Assembly: GCF_001553265.1 (NCBI RefSeq) | Contig: NZ_KQ960663.1 | Span: 49,376 to 113,375, forward strand | From: Prevotella sp. DNF00663 | GTDB lineage: Bacteria; Bacteroidota; Bacteroidia; Bacteroidales; Bacteroidaceae | Reading direction: 5' to 3' | Length of the DNA: 64,000 nucleotides | Part shown: positions 53,197 to 61,968 of the stretch, piece by piece | How the letters are laid out: every line of letters begins with the position of its first letter | Numbering within the stretch: the first letter of the stretch is position 1 | Notes under the pieces: model-generated | Databases searched by the model: none | The model's input: only the letters and a program-made list of their open reading frames with translations | Told to the model about the DNA's origin: nothing | Position numbers and translations under genes: made by a program

Positions 53197-54354
53197 ATGA
53201 GATCTTCTTATACCAATAGCACTGTCATTATTCGAATGGCATGCGCTATTGTTTTTCTCGTTTTTACATTCTTATACCTTTATAGTTTCCAAGCCGATGT
53301 CTTGGCTGTAGCTCAACATGTCTTGTCAAAGGGACAAACGCACTATAATAGAGAGATTGGAGCTACCTTGATTACAACCGTTTTATGGCTGATACAGTTA
53401 GGAATCTACTTTTGGACACGATTGGATGGAAAGGTACATGCACTGACTTATTTCCCATCTTTATTGATATTAACAGTCATTACTGATATAAGTCCAAACA
53501 TAGATGGTGGTCTTTCTTGGGGTGGTTGGCTTTATGCAATTCCCATTTTAGTGGTTTGCTATGTAGGTTTGGTGTGGTTGGTATTGCAAATACAATTACC
53601 TGATACGTTAAAACCATCTCATGGACTATTTTCAAAAGATATGTGGATAAACTTGTTGACGATGGCTTGTATGATATTTCTAGTTGGGTTGTTTGCAAAC
53701 CATGATGATGTATTCCATTATCGAATGCAAGCTGAGCAGGCGTTGTTGGATGGTGACTATCAAAAGGCATTGACAATAGGGAAGGGAGAGAATGCTTCTG
53801 ATTCAAGTCTCACTCTTATTCGTATCACCGCATTGTCCGAAACGAATCAATTAGGAGAAAAGTTATTCGAATATCCTTTGGTTGGTGGAACTATGTCTAT
53901 GCTACCTAATGGTAGTAGTGTCAAGTTTATGATGTTTCCAGAGAGCCGATTATACAAGTCTCTTGGTGGTTGGTTTAAGCAATATATGCCCCCTTATCGC
54001 TACTTCCAATATATGAGTAAGCATCATAAGGTGAACAAGAAGCTTGATGATTATAGGTTGTGTGCTTATCTGATTGATGGTAAGTTAGATTTGTTCGTAC
54101 AGTCATTGAGACAGCATCATGATTCTTTAACGAATCTGCCTAAACATTATAGAGAGGCTTTGGTATTGTATAATCATTTGCGAAAAAATCCTTTGCTCTC
54201 TTATCATAATGATATACTTGATACAGACTTCCAAGATTTTGAGTCCTTACAACATAAAAGTAAGAATCCCTTAGAACGCTATAGCATGCTAAGGGATTCT
54301 TATGGGGACACGTATTGGTTCTGGTATTATTACCGAAACCGTATTCCAAACTAG
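53197..54354 (+). CDS. DUF6057-like membrane protein
   Basis: 385 residues. Four hydrophobic segments lie at about 12-32, 53-72, 84-100 and 105-150, then an additional one near 148-168 (MWINLLTMACMIFLVGLFAN). The C-terminal half is soluble and helical (AEQALLDGDYQKALTIGKGE resembles a TPR-like start). I recognise it as the Bacteroidota family DUF6057, unknown function. It starts 3 bases after glgB, so it is in the same operon, and a link to glycogen handling or envelope stress is only contextual. Confidence 0.68.
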   Translation: MRSSYTNSTVIIRMACAIVFLVFTFLYLYSFQADVLAVAQHVLSKGQTHYNREIGATLITTVLWLIQLGIYFWTRLDGKVHALTYFPSLLILTVITDISPNIDGGLSWGGWLYAIPILVVCYVGLVWLVLQIQLPDTLKPSHGLFSKDMWINLLTMACMIFLVGLFANHDDVFHYRMQAEQALLDGDYQKALTIGKGENASDSSLTLIRITALSETNQLGEKLFEYPLVGGTMSMLPNGSSVKFMMFPESRLYKSLGGWFKQYMPPYRYFQYMSKHHKVNKKLDDYRLCAYLIDGKLDLFVQSLRQHHDSLTNLPKHYREALVLYNHLRKNPLLSYHNDILDTDFQDFESLQHKSKNPLERYSMLRDSYGDTYWFWYYYRNRIPN

Positions 54355-54366
54355 GATGGATGGGGA

Positions 54367-54846
54367 TTATTCAATCCCCAAAGATTCTTTTACATCTCTC
54401 AAAGCTTTTACCCAATCGGTATCAAGACTGAACTGTGTTATGTAGTTTGGGTTTGAATAATAGGCCAATACCAATTCTTTGTCCATGTCATTGAAGCGAC
54501 TATTGTTGATAGAAGCTACTTTGAAGATTTCCTTTACCTCGTCTTTGTCGGTCTTCTTCTCTGCTTTGGTGAGTTTGTCGAGGAACAAATTCACGTATTC
54601 ATACATGGCATAAGCTTGATAATCAAGCATACGCATGCTGCTATCCGGCATCAGCTCGGCACTCTTGGCAGCCATATAGTTCAGTTCATCAACCTTGAAA
54701 GTGGCAATCTTTCGTGTTTCTATGTCCTTTGTTTGGTCATTGGCTACGGCCTCAGACAAACGTTTGATTTCGCTGTAAACGTTTTGTGCGCTTACCGAAG
54801 TGAATGTAAAGCCAATGAAGGCTAAAACAAATAATACTCTTTTCAT
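54367..54846 (-). CDS. Small exported helical protein of unknown function
   Basis: 159 residues from ATG 54846, chosen because a signal peptide (VLFVLAFIGFTFTSVSAQN) starts there. The mature protein is predicted all-helical and highly charged (ETRKIATFKVDELNYMAAKS; KLTKAEKKTDKDEVKEIFKV). No known domain seen. It is the last gene of the operon running from the DUF3298 lipoprotein through ruvC, 11 bases after the ABC gene. A small hairpin GGGGATT/AATCCCC (54362-54379) overlaps its stop. Confidence 0.7.
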   Translation of the reverse strand: MKRVLFVLAFIGFTFTSVSAQNVYSEIKRLSEAVANDQTKDIETRKIATFKVDELNYMAAKSAELMPDSSMRMLDYQAYAMYEYVNLFLDKLTKAEKKTDKDEVKEIFKVASINNSRFNDMDKELVLAYYSNPNYITQFSLDTDWVKALRDVKESLGIE

Positions 54847-54857
54847 ATTTCCAAATG

Positions 54858-56342
54858 TTAGTTTTTCGTCAAATATATATAGTTGTTGATACATGCTGGA
54901 AGTTCTTCTTTGTAATGTGTAACCATTATCAGCGTCTTGTTCGGGCGTTTACAGAATGTTTCTATTATATCTTTTACTAATCTTCGATTTCTTAAATCCA
55001 AACCATGTAGAGGCTCATCTAGGATGAGTAATTCCGGATCTTTGACGAAAGCACGTGCCAATAAAACCAATCTTTGTTCTCCGCTAGATAGTTTTAAGAA
55101 ACTTTTATCTTCCAATCCTTTCAGTCCAAAGACACGCATCCAAAATCGACAAACGTCATAATCCTCTGGATTTGGTTTGCTATACAAGCCTACAGAGTCC
55201 TTTAACCCGCTGGCAACAATTCGAATGGCAGGCATATCTTTTTGATAAGCGCGATGTAATTCAGGTGAAACATATCCAATATGTTTCTTGATTTGCCATA
55301 TAGTTTCGCCACTACCACGCGGTTGATCAAACAGTGTGATGTCGCAAGCATAGCTCTGTGGATTATCGGCACACACCAAACTAAGCAGTGTTGACTTTCC
55401 CGAACCGTTTTGACCACTTAATGCCCAACACTCACCATTCCTTACTGTCCAGTCCAAATCCTTGAGAATTGTACGTTCACCATATTGTATCTTGACATGG
55501 TTCATCCTTACTATCTCTTTGGCATGGTAGACTTTATCTTTTGCAGGCAGATTTAAGATAAGGCTTCGTTTGCTTTCTTCCAATATGTGAGCAGGTACTT
55601 CGGCCTGCTGTTTTATAAAGTCAGCAGCGAGACGTTTAGGTTTTACCGTCATATCGCTGACTTCAACGACATGCGTAATAAAGTCTGGAATATCATCGGT
55701 TTTACTTAAAACCAAGATAATCAGCAATCCTTCTTCTGTTGCAAGCGTTTTCAAAAGCACCTTTAACTTATCTCTTGTTTCGGCATCCAAGCCTATGAAA
55801 GGATTATCCAATATCAGAATTCTAGGATTAGAGAATAGCATTCCGGCTAGTTTAAACTTTCTAAGCTCGCCGCTAGACAGTAAGATGATATACTTATCTA
55901 GCAGATTCTCCAGCCCAAACAATTCGTAGATATGCTGTTGTAGTGCTCTATGCTTAGGTGTATCTTCACCGGATAGCAAGAAAGCCTCTTCTAGTTTGCT
56001 GCCAACCGTAGGAGTCTCTGTATCTATTTCTTGTTGATTCCATCTTTGTTGAAGGAAATATGTACGGTCATTATCTCCTCCATAGCAATCCCTAAATGTG
56101 ATGTATTTGATGTTTTCACTAACGAGTTGTTTCTTGCTAGGGGTAAAATCATATTTAGGACTGTGGGTAATGAGTGGATGTTTTCCAATGATAATATCTA
56201 CCAACATCGACTTCCCGCCACCGTTAGGACCAACGATGGCAATTTGTTCTCCCTTACACATCTCGAAATCAACGGGCTGTGTAAAACGCCATTCCGGCAT
56301 TCGGGCAATCCCTTGGTGGATAGATATTATCTTATGATTCAT
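54858..56342 (-). CDS. Twin ABC ATPase (ModF-like) with one altered ATPase site
   Basis: 494 residues, two ABC domains in one chain and no membrane segment. Domain 1: Walker A GPNGGGKS (38-45), signature LLSSGELRKFKLAG, Walker B ILILDNPFIGLD with Asn180 at the place of the catalytic Glu. Domain 2: GQNGSGKSTLLSL, KLSSGEQRLVLLARAF and ELLILDEPLHGLD, intact. ModF-like proteins are soluble ATPases without an assigned transporter and have been linked to molybdate regions in E. coli. It is in an operon with ruvC (8 bases upstream). Confidence 0.78.
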   Translation of the reverse strand: MNHKIISIHQGIARMPEWRFTQPVDFEMCKGEQIAIVGPNGGGKSMLVDIIIGKHPLITHSPKYDFTPSKKQLVSENIKYITFRDCYGGDNDRTYFLQQRWNQQEIDTETPTVGSKLEEAFLLSGEDTPKHRALQQHIYELFGLENLLDKYIILLSSGELRKFKLAGMLFSNPRILILDNPFIGLDAETRDKLKVLLKTLATEEGLLIILVLSKTDDIPDFITHVVEVSDMTVKPKRLAADFIKQQAEVPAHILEESKRSLILNLPAKDKVYHAKEIVRMNHVKIQYGERTILKDLDWTVRNGECWALSGQNGSGKSTLLSLVCADNPQSYACDITLFDQPRGSGETIWQIKKHIGYVSPELHRAYQKDMPAIRIVASGLKDSVGLYSKPNPEDYDVCRFWMRVFGLKGLEDKSFLKLSSGEQRLVLLARAFVKDPELLILDEPLHGLDLRNRRLVKDIIETFCKRPNKTLIMVTHYKEELPACINNYIYLTKN

Positions 56343-56350
56343 ATCCTAGT

Positions 56351-56926
56351 TTAATCGTTATTGCTAACTCGCTGTTGATTCTTTCTAGCAAAGTCTTTCC
56401 AACTATTATAGTGTGTAGCGTCGGTTATGGGTGTTCCCATTTGCAAAAAATGACAATAGGCAGCTCCTAAGGCATCGGTGGCATCCATAAACTTTGGCAT
56501 GTCTTGCTCTTGAATGTGTAAAATCTTCTGTAACATACCTGCTACTTGCTCCTTACTGGCTTGTCCTTGTCCTGTGATAGCCATTTTAATCTTCAGTGGA
56601 GCATACTCATGAATCGGCACATCGCGTAGGATTGCAGCTGAAATAGCTACACCTTGAGCACGCCCAAGTTTCAGCATTGATTGTACATTCTTACCAAAAA
56701 ATGGTGCTTCTATGGCTACTTCATCCGGTAGATATTCGTCTATGATGCCCGTAACTCTCTTAAAAATGGTACCTAGACGCAAGTACATATCACCTATCTT
56801 ACGCAAGTCGATGACACCCATTGCAATCAATGAAGCCTTGTTAGCTTTCGTTTTCAGCACTCCATATCCCATGATGTTGGTGCCGGGGTCGATACCCAGT
56901 ATTATTTTTTCAACCCTCTGTTTCAA
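56351..56926 (-). CDS. ruvC: RuvC, Holliday junction resolvase
   Basis: 191 residues. Catalytic acidic residues appear in the right order: [14 protein letters not shown] (Asp near 12), [16 protein letters not shown] (Glu near 70) and [14 protein letters not shown] (Asp pair near 145). It is a nuclease that resolves Holliday junctions with RuvAB. It is encoded in a minus-strand operon between a metallo-hydrolase (10 bases) and an ABC protein. Confidence 0.95.
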   Translation of the reverse strand: MKQRVEKIILGIDPGTNIMGYGVLKTKANKASLIAMGVIDLRKIGDMYLRLGTIFKRVTGIIDEYLPDEVAIEAPFFGKNVQSMLKLGRAQGVAISAAILRDVPIHEYAPLKIKMAITGQGQASKEQVAGMLQKILHIQEQDMPKFMDATDALGAAYCHFLQMGTPITDATHYNSWKDFARKNQQRVSNND

Positions 56927-56936
56927 TTTTATAGCT

Positions 56937-57578
56937 TTATCTGTCCAAATATGGATTCTCGGCTAGTTCCTCTCCAATGGTTGTCGACTCTCCGTGTCCG
57001 GGATAAATGCGAGTCTCATCGGGTAACTGACATACCATACGGAGGCTTTGTATAATCTGGAACATGGAGCCTCCAAGATCTGTTCTCCCTATAGAGCGAC
57101 GGAACAACGTGTCTCCTGAAAAAGCCAAGTTTTCTTTTTGGCAATAGTAAAATACCCCACCAGCCGTGTGACCGGGAGTCGGTATAATAGTCAATCGGTG
57201 GTTACCGAATGCTATTGTATCCTCATCGTGCAGATATTTCCCGACAGGTGGAAGTGTGTAGTCCAGTGTTACACCTACAAAAGACTTTACCTGAGCGTCT
57301 AGTTGCTGCATATTTGTCTCTTCGTTGGTGTGCGCTTCAACCTTCAACCCAAACTCGTCATAAATGGTATTGTTGCCGAAGTTATGATCAATGTGGCCAT
57401 GTGTGGCCAGTAAATGGACAGGAGTGAGCTGTTCATTTTTGATATATTGTACGATGGCTTGACGCTCTTCAGGATAGTATGCACCGCAATCAATGATGAC
57501 ACATTGGCGTGTCTCATCGCTCACAACGTAGCAATTCTCCTGAATCATATTGCATACAAATTTCTTGATGTTCAGCAT
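56937..57578 (-). CDS. Metallo-beta-lactamase-fold hydrolase (YcbL/glyoxalase II-like)
   Basis: 213 residues. The metal motif is [12 protein letters not shown] (HxHxDH), with [16 protein letters not shown] and [12 protein letters not shown] providing further metal ligands. The length and the pattern match the YcbL/YqgX short glyoxalase II-like hydrolases, probably hydrolysing a thioester such as S-lactoylglutathione or an unknown thiol ester. It overlaps none of its neighbours but lies 1 base after rsmG and 10 bases before ruvC. Confidence 0.85.
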   Translation of the reverse strand: MLNIKKFVCNMIQENCYVVSDETRQCVIIDCGAYYPEERQAIVQYIKNEQLTPVHLLATHGHIDHNFGNNTIYDEFGLKVEAHTNEETNMQQLDAQVKSFVGVTLDYTLPPVGKYLHDEDTIAFGNHRLTIIPTPGHTAGGVFYYCQKENLAFSGDTLFRRSIGRTDLGGSMFQIIQSLRMVCQLPDETRIYPGHGESTTIGEELAENPYLDR

Positions 57579-57579
57579 A

Positions 57580-58206
57580 TTAAATCGGAATATAGATGAG
57601 TTTCTTATCTTGTTTGAACCAGTCTTCTTCGAAATAGGTGTCGAGTGAAGTTACTTGTATTTGTTTTTTGAATGGAGCAAGTTCGTTCGTTAGGTCTCCA
57701 CCTTTCAGACATAACAATCCATTATGCAGCTTATTGCAGTACTCTTTCTTGATATTCTTGCGAATAATGTGCATTAATGATGATAGTTGCATGACTGCTC
57801 TGCTCACGATGAAGTCGTATTTCCCATCTTCATCTTCACCTCTTAGGTGCTCGGCTGTAATGTTTTTCAGTCCAATAGCTTGTGCAACTTCTTGAACTAC
57901 GCGAATCTTCTTACTCGTCCCATCAATGAGTTTGAATTCGCAGTTTGGAAACAGTATAGCCAATGGAATGCCGGGAAAACCTCCGCCGGTACCGAAATCT
58001 AGTATCTTGGTTCCATCGTTGAAGGCTATCTTCTTGGCAATAGCTAGACTGTGAAGCACGTGGTGTTCATAGAGATTGTTGATGTCTTTTCGAGAAATCA
58101 CGTTGATTTTAGCATTCCAATCAGTATACAGAGGCATCAGTTGGCGGAATTGTTCCAACTGCGTCTCAGATAAAATTGGGAAATATTTAGTGATAATATC
58201 TATCAT
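57580..58206 (-). CDS. rsmG: RsmG, 16S rRNA (guanine-N7) methyltransferase
   Basis: 208 residues, usual length. The SAM-binding motif is LDFGTGGGFPGIPLAILFP, with the N-terminal NVISRKDINNLYEHHVLHSL typical of GidB/RsmG and FIVSRAVMQL later. It methylates 16S rRNA G527 (E. coli numbering). The stop is 1 base from the metallo-hydrolase start and the gene is 7 bases after the DUF3298 lipoprotein. Confidence 0.93.
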   Translation of the reverse strand: MIDIITKYFPILSETQLEQFRQLMPLYTDWNAKINVISRKDINNLYEHHVLHSLAIAKKIAFNDGTKILDFGTGGGFPGIPLAILFPNCEFKLIDGTSKKIRVVQEVAQAIGLKNITAEHLRGEDEDGKYDFIVSRAVMQLSSLMHIIRKNIKKEYCNKLHNGLLCLKGGDLTNELAPFKKQIQVTSLDTYFEEDWFKQDKKLIYIPI

Positions 58207-58213
58207 GAAATAT

Positions 58214-59011
58214 CTATTTGAGTATTTTTGTTAGTTCTTCGTTGTCAATGGCTACACGTATTTCTCCTTTGTCGTGTGGGGCAATTTCTTCTTGTTCGTA
58301 CACAAATATAATTTTATCTTTCTTCAAAATGAAATTTTCAGACGGATATATCGGTGTGTAAGCACATATTTTCATTTTTCTCAAGCCGGCTTGGTCACCA
58401 GCATGGAATTGCTCAATGAGTTCCTTTTCTATTATTTCGTTCAGCAATGGTTGGTATCCGCTGACAAATAGATCGTCCAAATGGATAAGTTGTCCGGTAG
58501 TTGCGTTGAAGTTTAGGGCAACTGGTAGGTGTACTTCTAATTCCTTGTTCAGTCGATAATACACATTTGCCGTATATGTAATGATGTTGTTTTTGAAGCT
58601 TTCAACCTTTGTTCTGATGTGACATTTGAAATTATAATTATCAGGATTATTGCGGTCTAGCATATACATATCAGAATATGAATCCTTGTAATCGGCAATT
58701 AGTAGCGAGGCAATGGTGTCTATACGCTGTTTAAAGGATAGATGATTGTTGTGAGCACTAATGCTTCTATATCCTAACATTGCGGATTGAAGAAGGCTAT
58801 CGTTGATGATATTGGCCTTTTTACCTTTTGCATACAATATCCTGAATGAAATCGAAATACGAGGCGAGTTGGGCTCTTTCGTCAAGTTATATACTGAATC
58901 CACAGTCACACTGTCGAACTCAATATCCTTCAACTTGGAAATTGAATGACCATAATTTCCGCATGAGACTACAAGCAATGCAACCAAAGCCGCTACCAGT
59001 AATTTCTTCAT
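58214..59011 (-). CDS. RsiV-like DUF3298 lipoprotein
   Basis: 265 residues from ATG 59011; the ATG four codons upstream lies inside the probable -7 box, so the shorter form is preferred. Lipoprotein signal LLVAALVALLVVSC (Cys near 17). The domain contains the DUF3298/RsiV region (LPVALNFNATTGQLIHLDDLF, then FILKKDKIIFVYEQEEIAPHDKGE). In Bacillus, RsiV is an anti-sigma factor and lysozyme receptor; here there is no sigma factor next to it and no transmembrane anchor other than the lipid, so that role should not be assumed. First gene of the six-gene operon. Confidence 0.78.
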   Translation of the reverse strand: MKKLLVAALVALLVVSCGNYGHSISKLKDIEFDSVTVDSVYNLTKEPNSPRISISFRILYAKGKKANIINDSLLQSAMLGYRSISAHNNHLSFKQRIDTIASLLIADYKDSYSDMYMLDRNNPDNYNFKCHIRTKVESFKNNIITYTANVYYRLNKELEVHLPVALNFNATTGQLIHLDDLFVSGYQPLLNEIIEKELIEQFHAGDQAGLRKMKICAYTPIYPSENFILKKDKIIFVYEQEEIAPHDKGEIRVAIDNEELTKILK

Positions 59012-59020
59012 AATCGTGGG

Positions 59021-59049
59021 CAAAATTACATAAAAAGATTGTAACTTTG
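59021..59049. promoter_or_regulatory. Overlapping divergent promoters between the DUF3298 operon and the HAD gene
   Basis: The minus strand reads TAATTTTG at 59021-59028 and the plus strand TAACTTTG at 59042-59049, with only 13 bases between. Each polymerase would cover the other's upstream element. The minus box ends 9 bases before ATG 59011, giving almost no leader. Confidence 0.5.
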
Positions 59050-59076
59050 CATCTAATATTAATAAATAAGGTGAAA

Positions 59077-59751
59077 ATGGAAGAACTCAAAGTCGCGCTC
59101 TTCGACTTGGATGGAGTGGTTTTCGATACGGAACCTCAATATACAGAGTTTTGGAGAGGCGAGTGTTTACGTTATCAACCTGATATTCCCAATTTGGAAC
59201 AAAAGATAAAGGGACAAACTCTTGTCGAAATTTACGATAAGTATTTCGGGCATGTTCGGTCTGAACAGCCACAAATCACTCAACGACTGAATAAATTTGA
59301 AACTCAGATGCACTTTGATTATCTGCCCGGTGTGGTCGAATTTATTCTAGATTTACGCAAGCATGGAGTAAAGACTGCCGTAGTAACGAGCAGTAATCGG
59401 CCTAAGATGCAGAATGTATATGCGCAGCATAAGGAATTTTTAGACTTGTTTGACCATGTTTTTACGAGCGAAGACTTTACGAATGGTAAGCCCCATCCGG
59501 AATGTTATTTGCTTGGTGCTCAGCATTTTGGAGCCTCTCCACAAGTTTGTGTAGGTTTAGAAGATAGCTATAATGGGCTGCGTGCGGTATGTTCGGCGCA
59601 AATGTTTGTTGTTGGTTTGGCTACGACAAATCCCCAAGAAGCTATCCTTCCGTATGCAGATGTGGTATGGACGGATTATATAAATAAGGGTTTTAAAGAG
59701 TTAGTAAGTGCTTTTAAACAGAGTAAGAGTCCACAATCTGCTTCATGTTGA
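59077..59751 (+). CDS. HAD-family phosphatase (beta-phosphoglucomutase-like)
   Basis: 224 residues from ATG 59077; the TTG at 59047 sits in the promoter. HAD motif I is VALFDLDGVVFDTE, motif II VVTSSNRPKM (Ser/Thr), motif III GKPHPECYLLGAQ (Lys) and motif IV VGLEDSYNGLRA. A helical cap lies after motif I (about 18-85), as in subfamily IA phosphatases/phosphoglucomutases. The substrate is unknown. It stands alone under its own promoter. Confidence 0.85.
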   Translation: MEELKVALFDLDGVVFDTEPQYTEFWRGECLRYQPDIPNLEQKIKGQTLVEIYDKYFGHVRSEQPQITQRLNKFETQMHFDYLPGVVEFILDLRKHGVKTAVVTSSNRPKMQNVYAQHKEFLDLFDHVFTSEDFTNGKPHPECYLLGAQHFGASPQVCVGLEDSYNGLRAVCSAQMFVVGLATTNPQEAILPYADVVWTDYINKGFKELVSAFKQSKSPQSASC

Positions 59752-59761
59752 AATGATATGA

Positions 59762-59830
59762 GCTTGCTGCAAACGTTTGGCAGTCTTGCTGACAAGCCTA
59801 TGCAGTTTCGCTGCAAAATGGAAGCAGCAC
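59762..59830. repeat. Intergenic repeat, copy C
   Basis: Contains CTTGCTGCAAACGTTTGGCAG and TTGCTGACAAGCCTATGCAG, close to the copies at about 19,648 and 48,481, in the 170-base spacer before panB. Confidence 0.5.
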
Positions 59831-59924
59831 TACTGTTAGGCCTTTGCACCAAATTGATAGAAATATAGTTAAAATGGAATACTTACTAGATGAGTGAGTA
59901 TGAATGTATAAAAGAATATTTAAA

Positions 59925-60743
59925 ATGGGATATTTAACTACAGATAAGAAGAAAGTTACGGTCAAAACATTCATTGAGAAGAAGAATTCCGGTGAAAAGA
60001 TAGCTATGTTGACTGCTTATGATTATACGACAGCCGGCATTATAGATGCTGCCGGCATTGATGGAATTTTGATAGGAGATTCGGCTTCCAACGTGATGGC
60101 AGGAAATGCTGATACGCTCCCGATCACTGTTGATGAAATGATATATCATGCAAAATCGGTGGCAAAAGCAGTTTCGCATGCTTTGGTAATTTGTGATATG
60201 CCGATGGGATCGTACCAGATAAGCAAGGAAGAAGCGCTCCGAAATGCTATTAGAATCATGAAAGAGACCGGTGTTGATGCATTGAAAATGGAGGGTGGTA
60301 TTGAAATTGTTGATACGGTAAAGGCTATTGTCAATGCTGGTATTCCGGTGATGGGGCATCTTGGTCTGACCCCTCAAAGTATCCATCAGTTTGGTGGTTA
60401 TGGGTTGAGAGCGAAAGAAGAGGCTGAAGCAGAGAAGTTGTTGGCCGATGCTCATGCACTAGAAGAAGCGGGATGCTTTGGTATTACGCTAGAAAAAATA
60501 CCTGCAGCATTGGCGGCAAAGGTTACTGAATCGGTGGTTTGTGCAACTATTGGAATCGGCGCGGGTAATGCTACTGATGGGCAAATCCTTGTTTATGCAG
60601 ATGCGCTGGGGTTGACAGAGGGGTTCAAACCAAAGTTCTTGAGACGGTTTGCAGAATTAAGAGGGCAGATGACGGCAGGGGTAGAGGATTATATCAATGC
60701 AGTCAAAGAGGTTGATTTTCCAAACGGCAACGAAAGTTATTGA
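59925..60743 (+). CDS. panB: PanB, ketopantoate hydroxymethyltransferase
   Basis: 272 residues from ATG 59925 (an in-frame start seven residues earlier is possible). AMLTAYDYTTAGIIDAAGID, GDSASNVMAGNADTLPITVDE, DMPMGSYQIS and GHLGLTPQSIHQFGGYGL with TIGIGAGNATDGQILVYAD are the PanB signatures, including Mg ligands Asp and Glu. It makes ketopantoate for pantothenate and CoA. It is followed by an MFS gene after 22 bases. Confidence 0.95.
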   Translation: MGYLTTDKKKVTVKTFIEKKNSGEKIAMLTAYDYTTAGIIDAAGIDGILIGDSASNVMAGNADTLPITVDEMIYHAKSVAKAVSHALVICDMPMGSYQISKEEALRNAIRIMKETGVDALKMEGGIEIVDTVKAIVNAGIPVMGHLGLTPQSIHQFGGYGLRAKEEAEAEKLLADAHALEEAGCFGITLEKIPAALAAKVTESVVCATIGIGAGNATDGQILVYADALGLTEGFKPKFLRRFAELRGQMTAGVEDYINAVKEVDFPNGNESY

Positions 60744-60765
60744 TATTTTTGTTAGAGATAATGCA

Positions 60766-61950
60766 ATGGATACGCAAAACTCCCCTATACACATAGGATT
60801 ATGGCATCGTAGTTTTTGGATGCTGGCATTGGTGGGATTGTTCTTGACCATGTCTGTGTATGTGCAGATGGTGTCGATACCTTATTTGGGTAAAACCTAC
60901 TTTGCATCTTCTGATATTGTAGGTTTAGCTTTCGGAACTTATGGTATAGGTCTGTTTGCCTTGGGGGCATTTTGCTCTTATTTGGTCAAATCCAGATGTC
61001 GACATTTGGTGTGCAAGGAGGCTATTTTGGTAGTAGCGGCTTTGTATGTGTTGATGTGGTTGATGTTTAAGAATGCAGGATTGTTCTCACAGGGGGGACT
61101 TGCAGTTGGCATGTTGGCTATGCGTTTCTTGTTGGGAGCATTCTTTGGATTGGCCGAGATGGTTCTTGCAAGTACGTTGGTCATTGATTCTTGCGAGTCG
61201 TTCTATCGTACGGAAGCAAATTATTCGGCAGCTTGGCTTCGTCGTTTTGCTTTGTCGTTGGGACCGGTTGTGGGAATGTTGGTGGTGTTTAAATTCAATA
61301 TTCTTGATACATTTTTGGTTTCGGCTGTATTAGCTGTGCTTGCTTTTGTGTTCCTTTCGGTCGTACATTTTTCTTTTAGAGCCCCGGAAGAAGATGCACA
61401 TGTTATGAGTTTCGACCGATTTTTCTTGTCGCATGGAGCCATGTTGTTCTTTAATTTCTTATTAACAACTATTGCTGTTGGCTTACTTTTTAGTTTGAGC
61501 CATTCGGAAACATTCTATGCTTTATTGATGGGAGGCTTCTTGGTAGCTCTCCTTGCAGAGAAGTTTGCGTTTGCAAATGCCGATTTGAAGAGTGAAAATA
61601 TTTCAGGTTTTCTTTGTATTGGAGCCTCTATATTGATTATGTATCTTCGTCATGGATTGACACATTTATGGATTTCGGCATTCTTATTAGGCTTAGGTGT
61701 TGGTTTAGTAAGTTCGCGTACTTTGTTGTTTCTCATTAAGTTAAGTCGTCATTGTGAACGTGGTACTTCGCAGAGTACGTTCTTTCTGCTGTGGGAAGGA
61801 GGATTGGCGGTTGGCTTGTTTGTTAGCTTTTATTTTCTTCAAGCCAGTCGAGAGCAGGTGCTTTTGTTGGCTTTATGTTTGGTGGTATTATCTTTAATCA
61901 TATACAATTTCTTCACCCATTCTTGGTATGTAAGAAATAAAAACAGGTGA
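60766..61950 (+). CDS. MFS-type membrane transporter
   Basis: 394 residues from ATG 60766; the longer frame overlaps panB. About 11-12 hydrophobic segments span the whole protein, with a short polar loop between the halves (RAPEEDAHVMSFDRF near 205). The motif FLTMSVYVQMVSIPYLGKTY in TM1 and DIVGLAFGTYGIGLF following are MFS-like. The substrate cannot be assigned. It is directly downstream of panB, but a pantothenate link is only positional. Confidence 0.72.
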   Translation: MDTQNSPIHIGLWHRSFWMLALVGLFLTMSVYVQMVSIPYLGKTYFASSDIVGLAFGTYGIGLFALGAFCSYLVKSRCRHLVCKEAILVVAALYVLMWLMFKNAGLFSQGGLAVGMLAMRFLLGAFFGLAEMVLASTLVIDSCESFYRTEANYSAAWLRRFALSLGPVVGMLVVFKFNILDTFLVSAVLAVLAFVFLSVVHFSFRAPEEDAHVMSFDRFFLSHGAMLFFNFLLTTIAVGLLFSLSHSETFYALLMGGFLVALLAEKFAFANADLKSENISGFLCIGASILIMYLRHGLTHLWISAFLLGLGVGLVSSRTLLFLIKLSRHCERGTSQSTFFLLWEGGLAVGLFVSFYFLQASREQVLLLALCLVVLSLIIYNFFTHSWYVRNKNR

Positions 61951-61968
61951 TTTTCGTTATTATAAGTG

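Noticed and set aside
58214..59011. RsiV anti-sigma factor
   Set aside because: No sigma factor gene adjoins it and it is a lipoprotein with only the DUF3298 domain.
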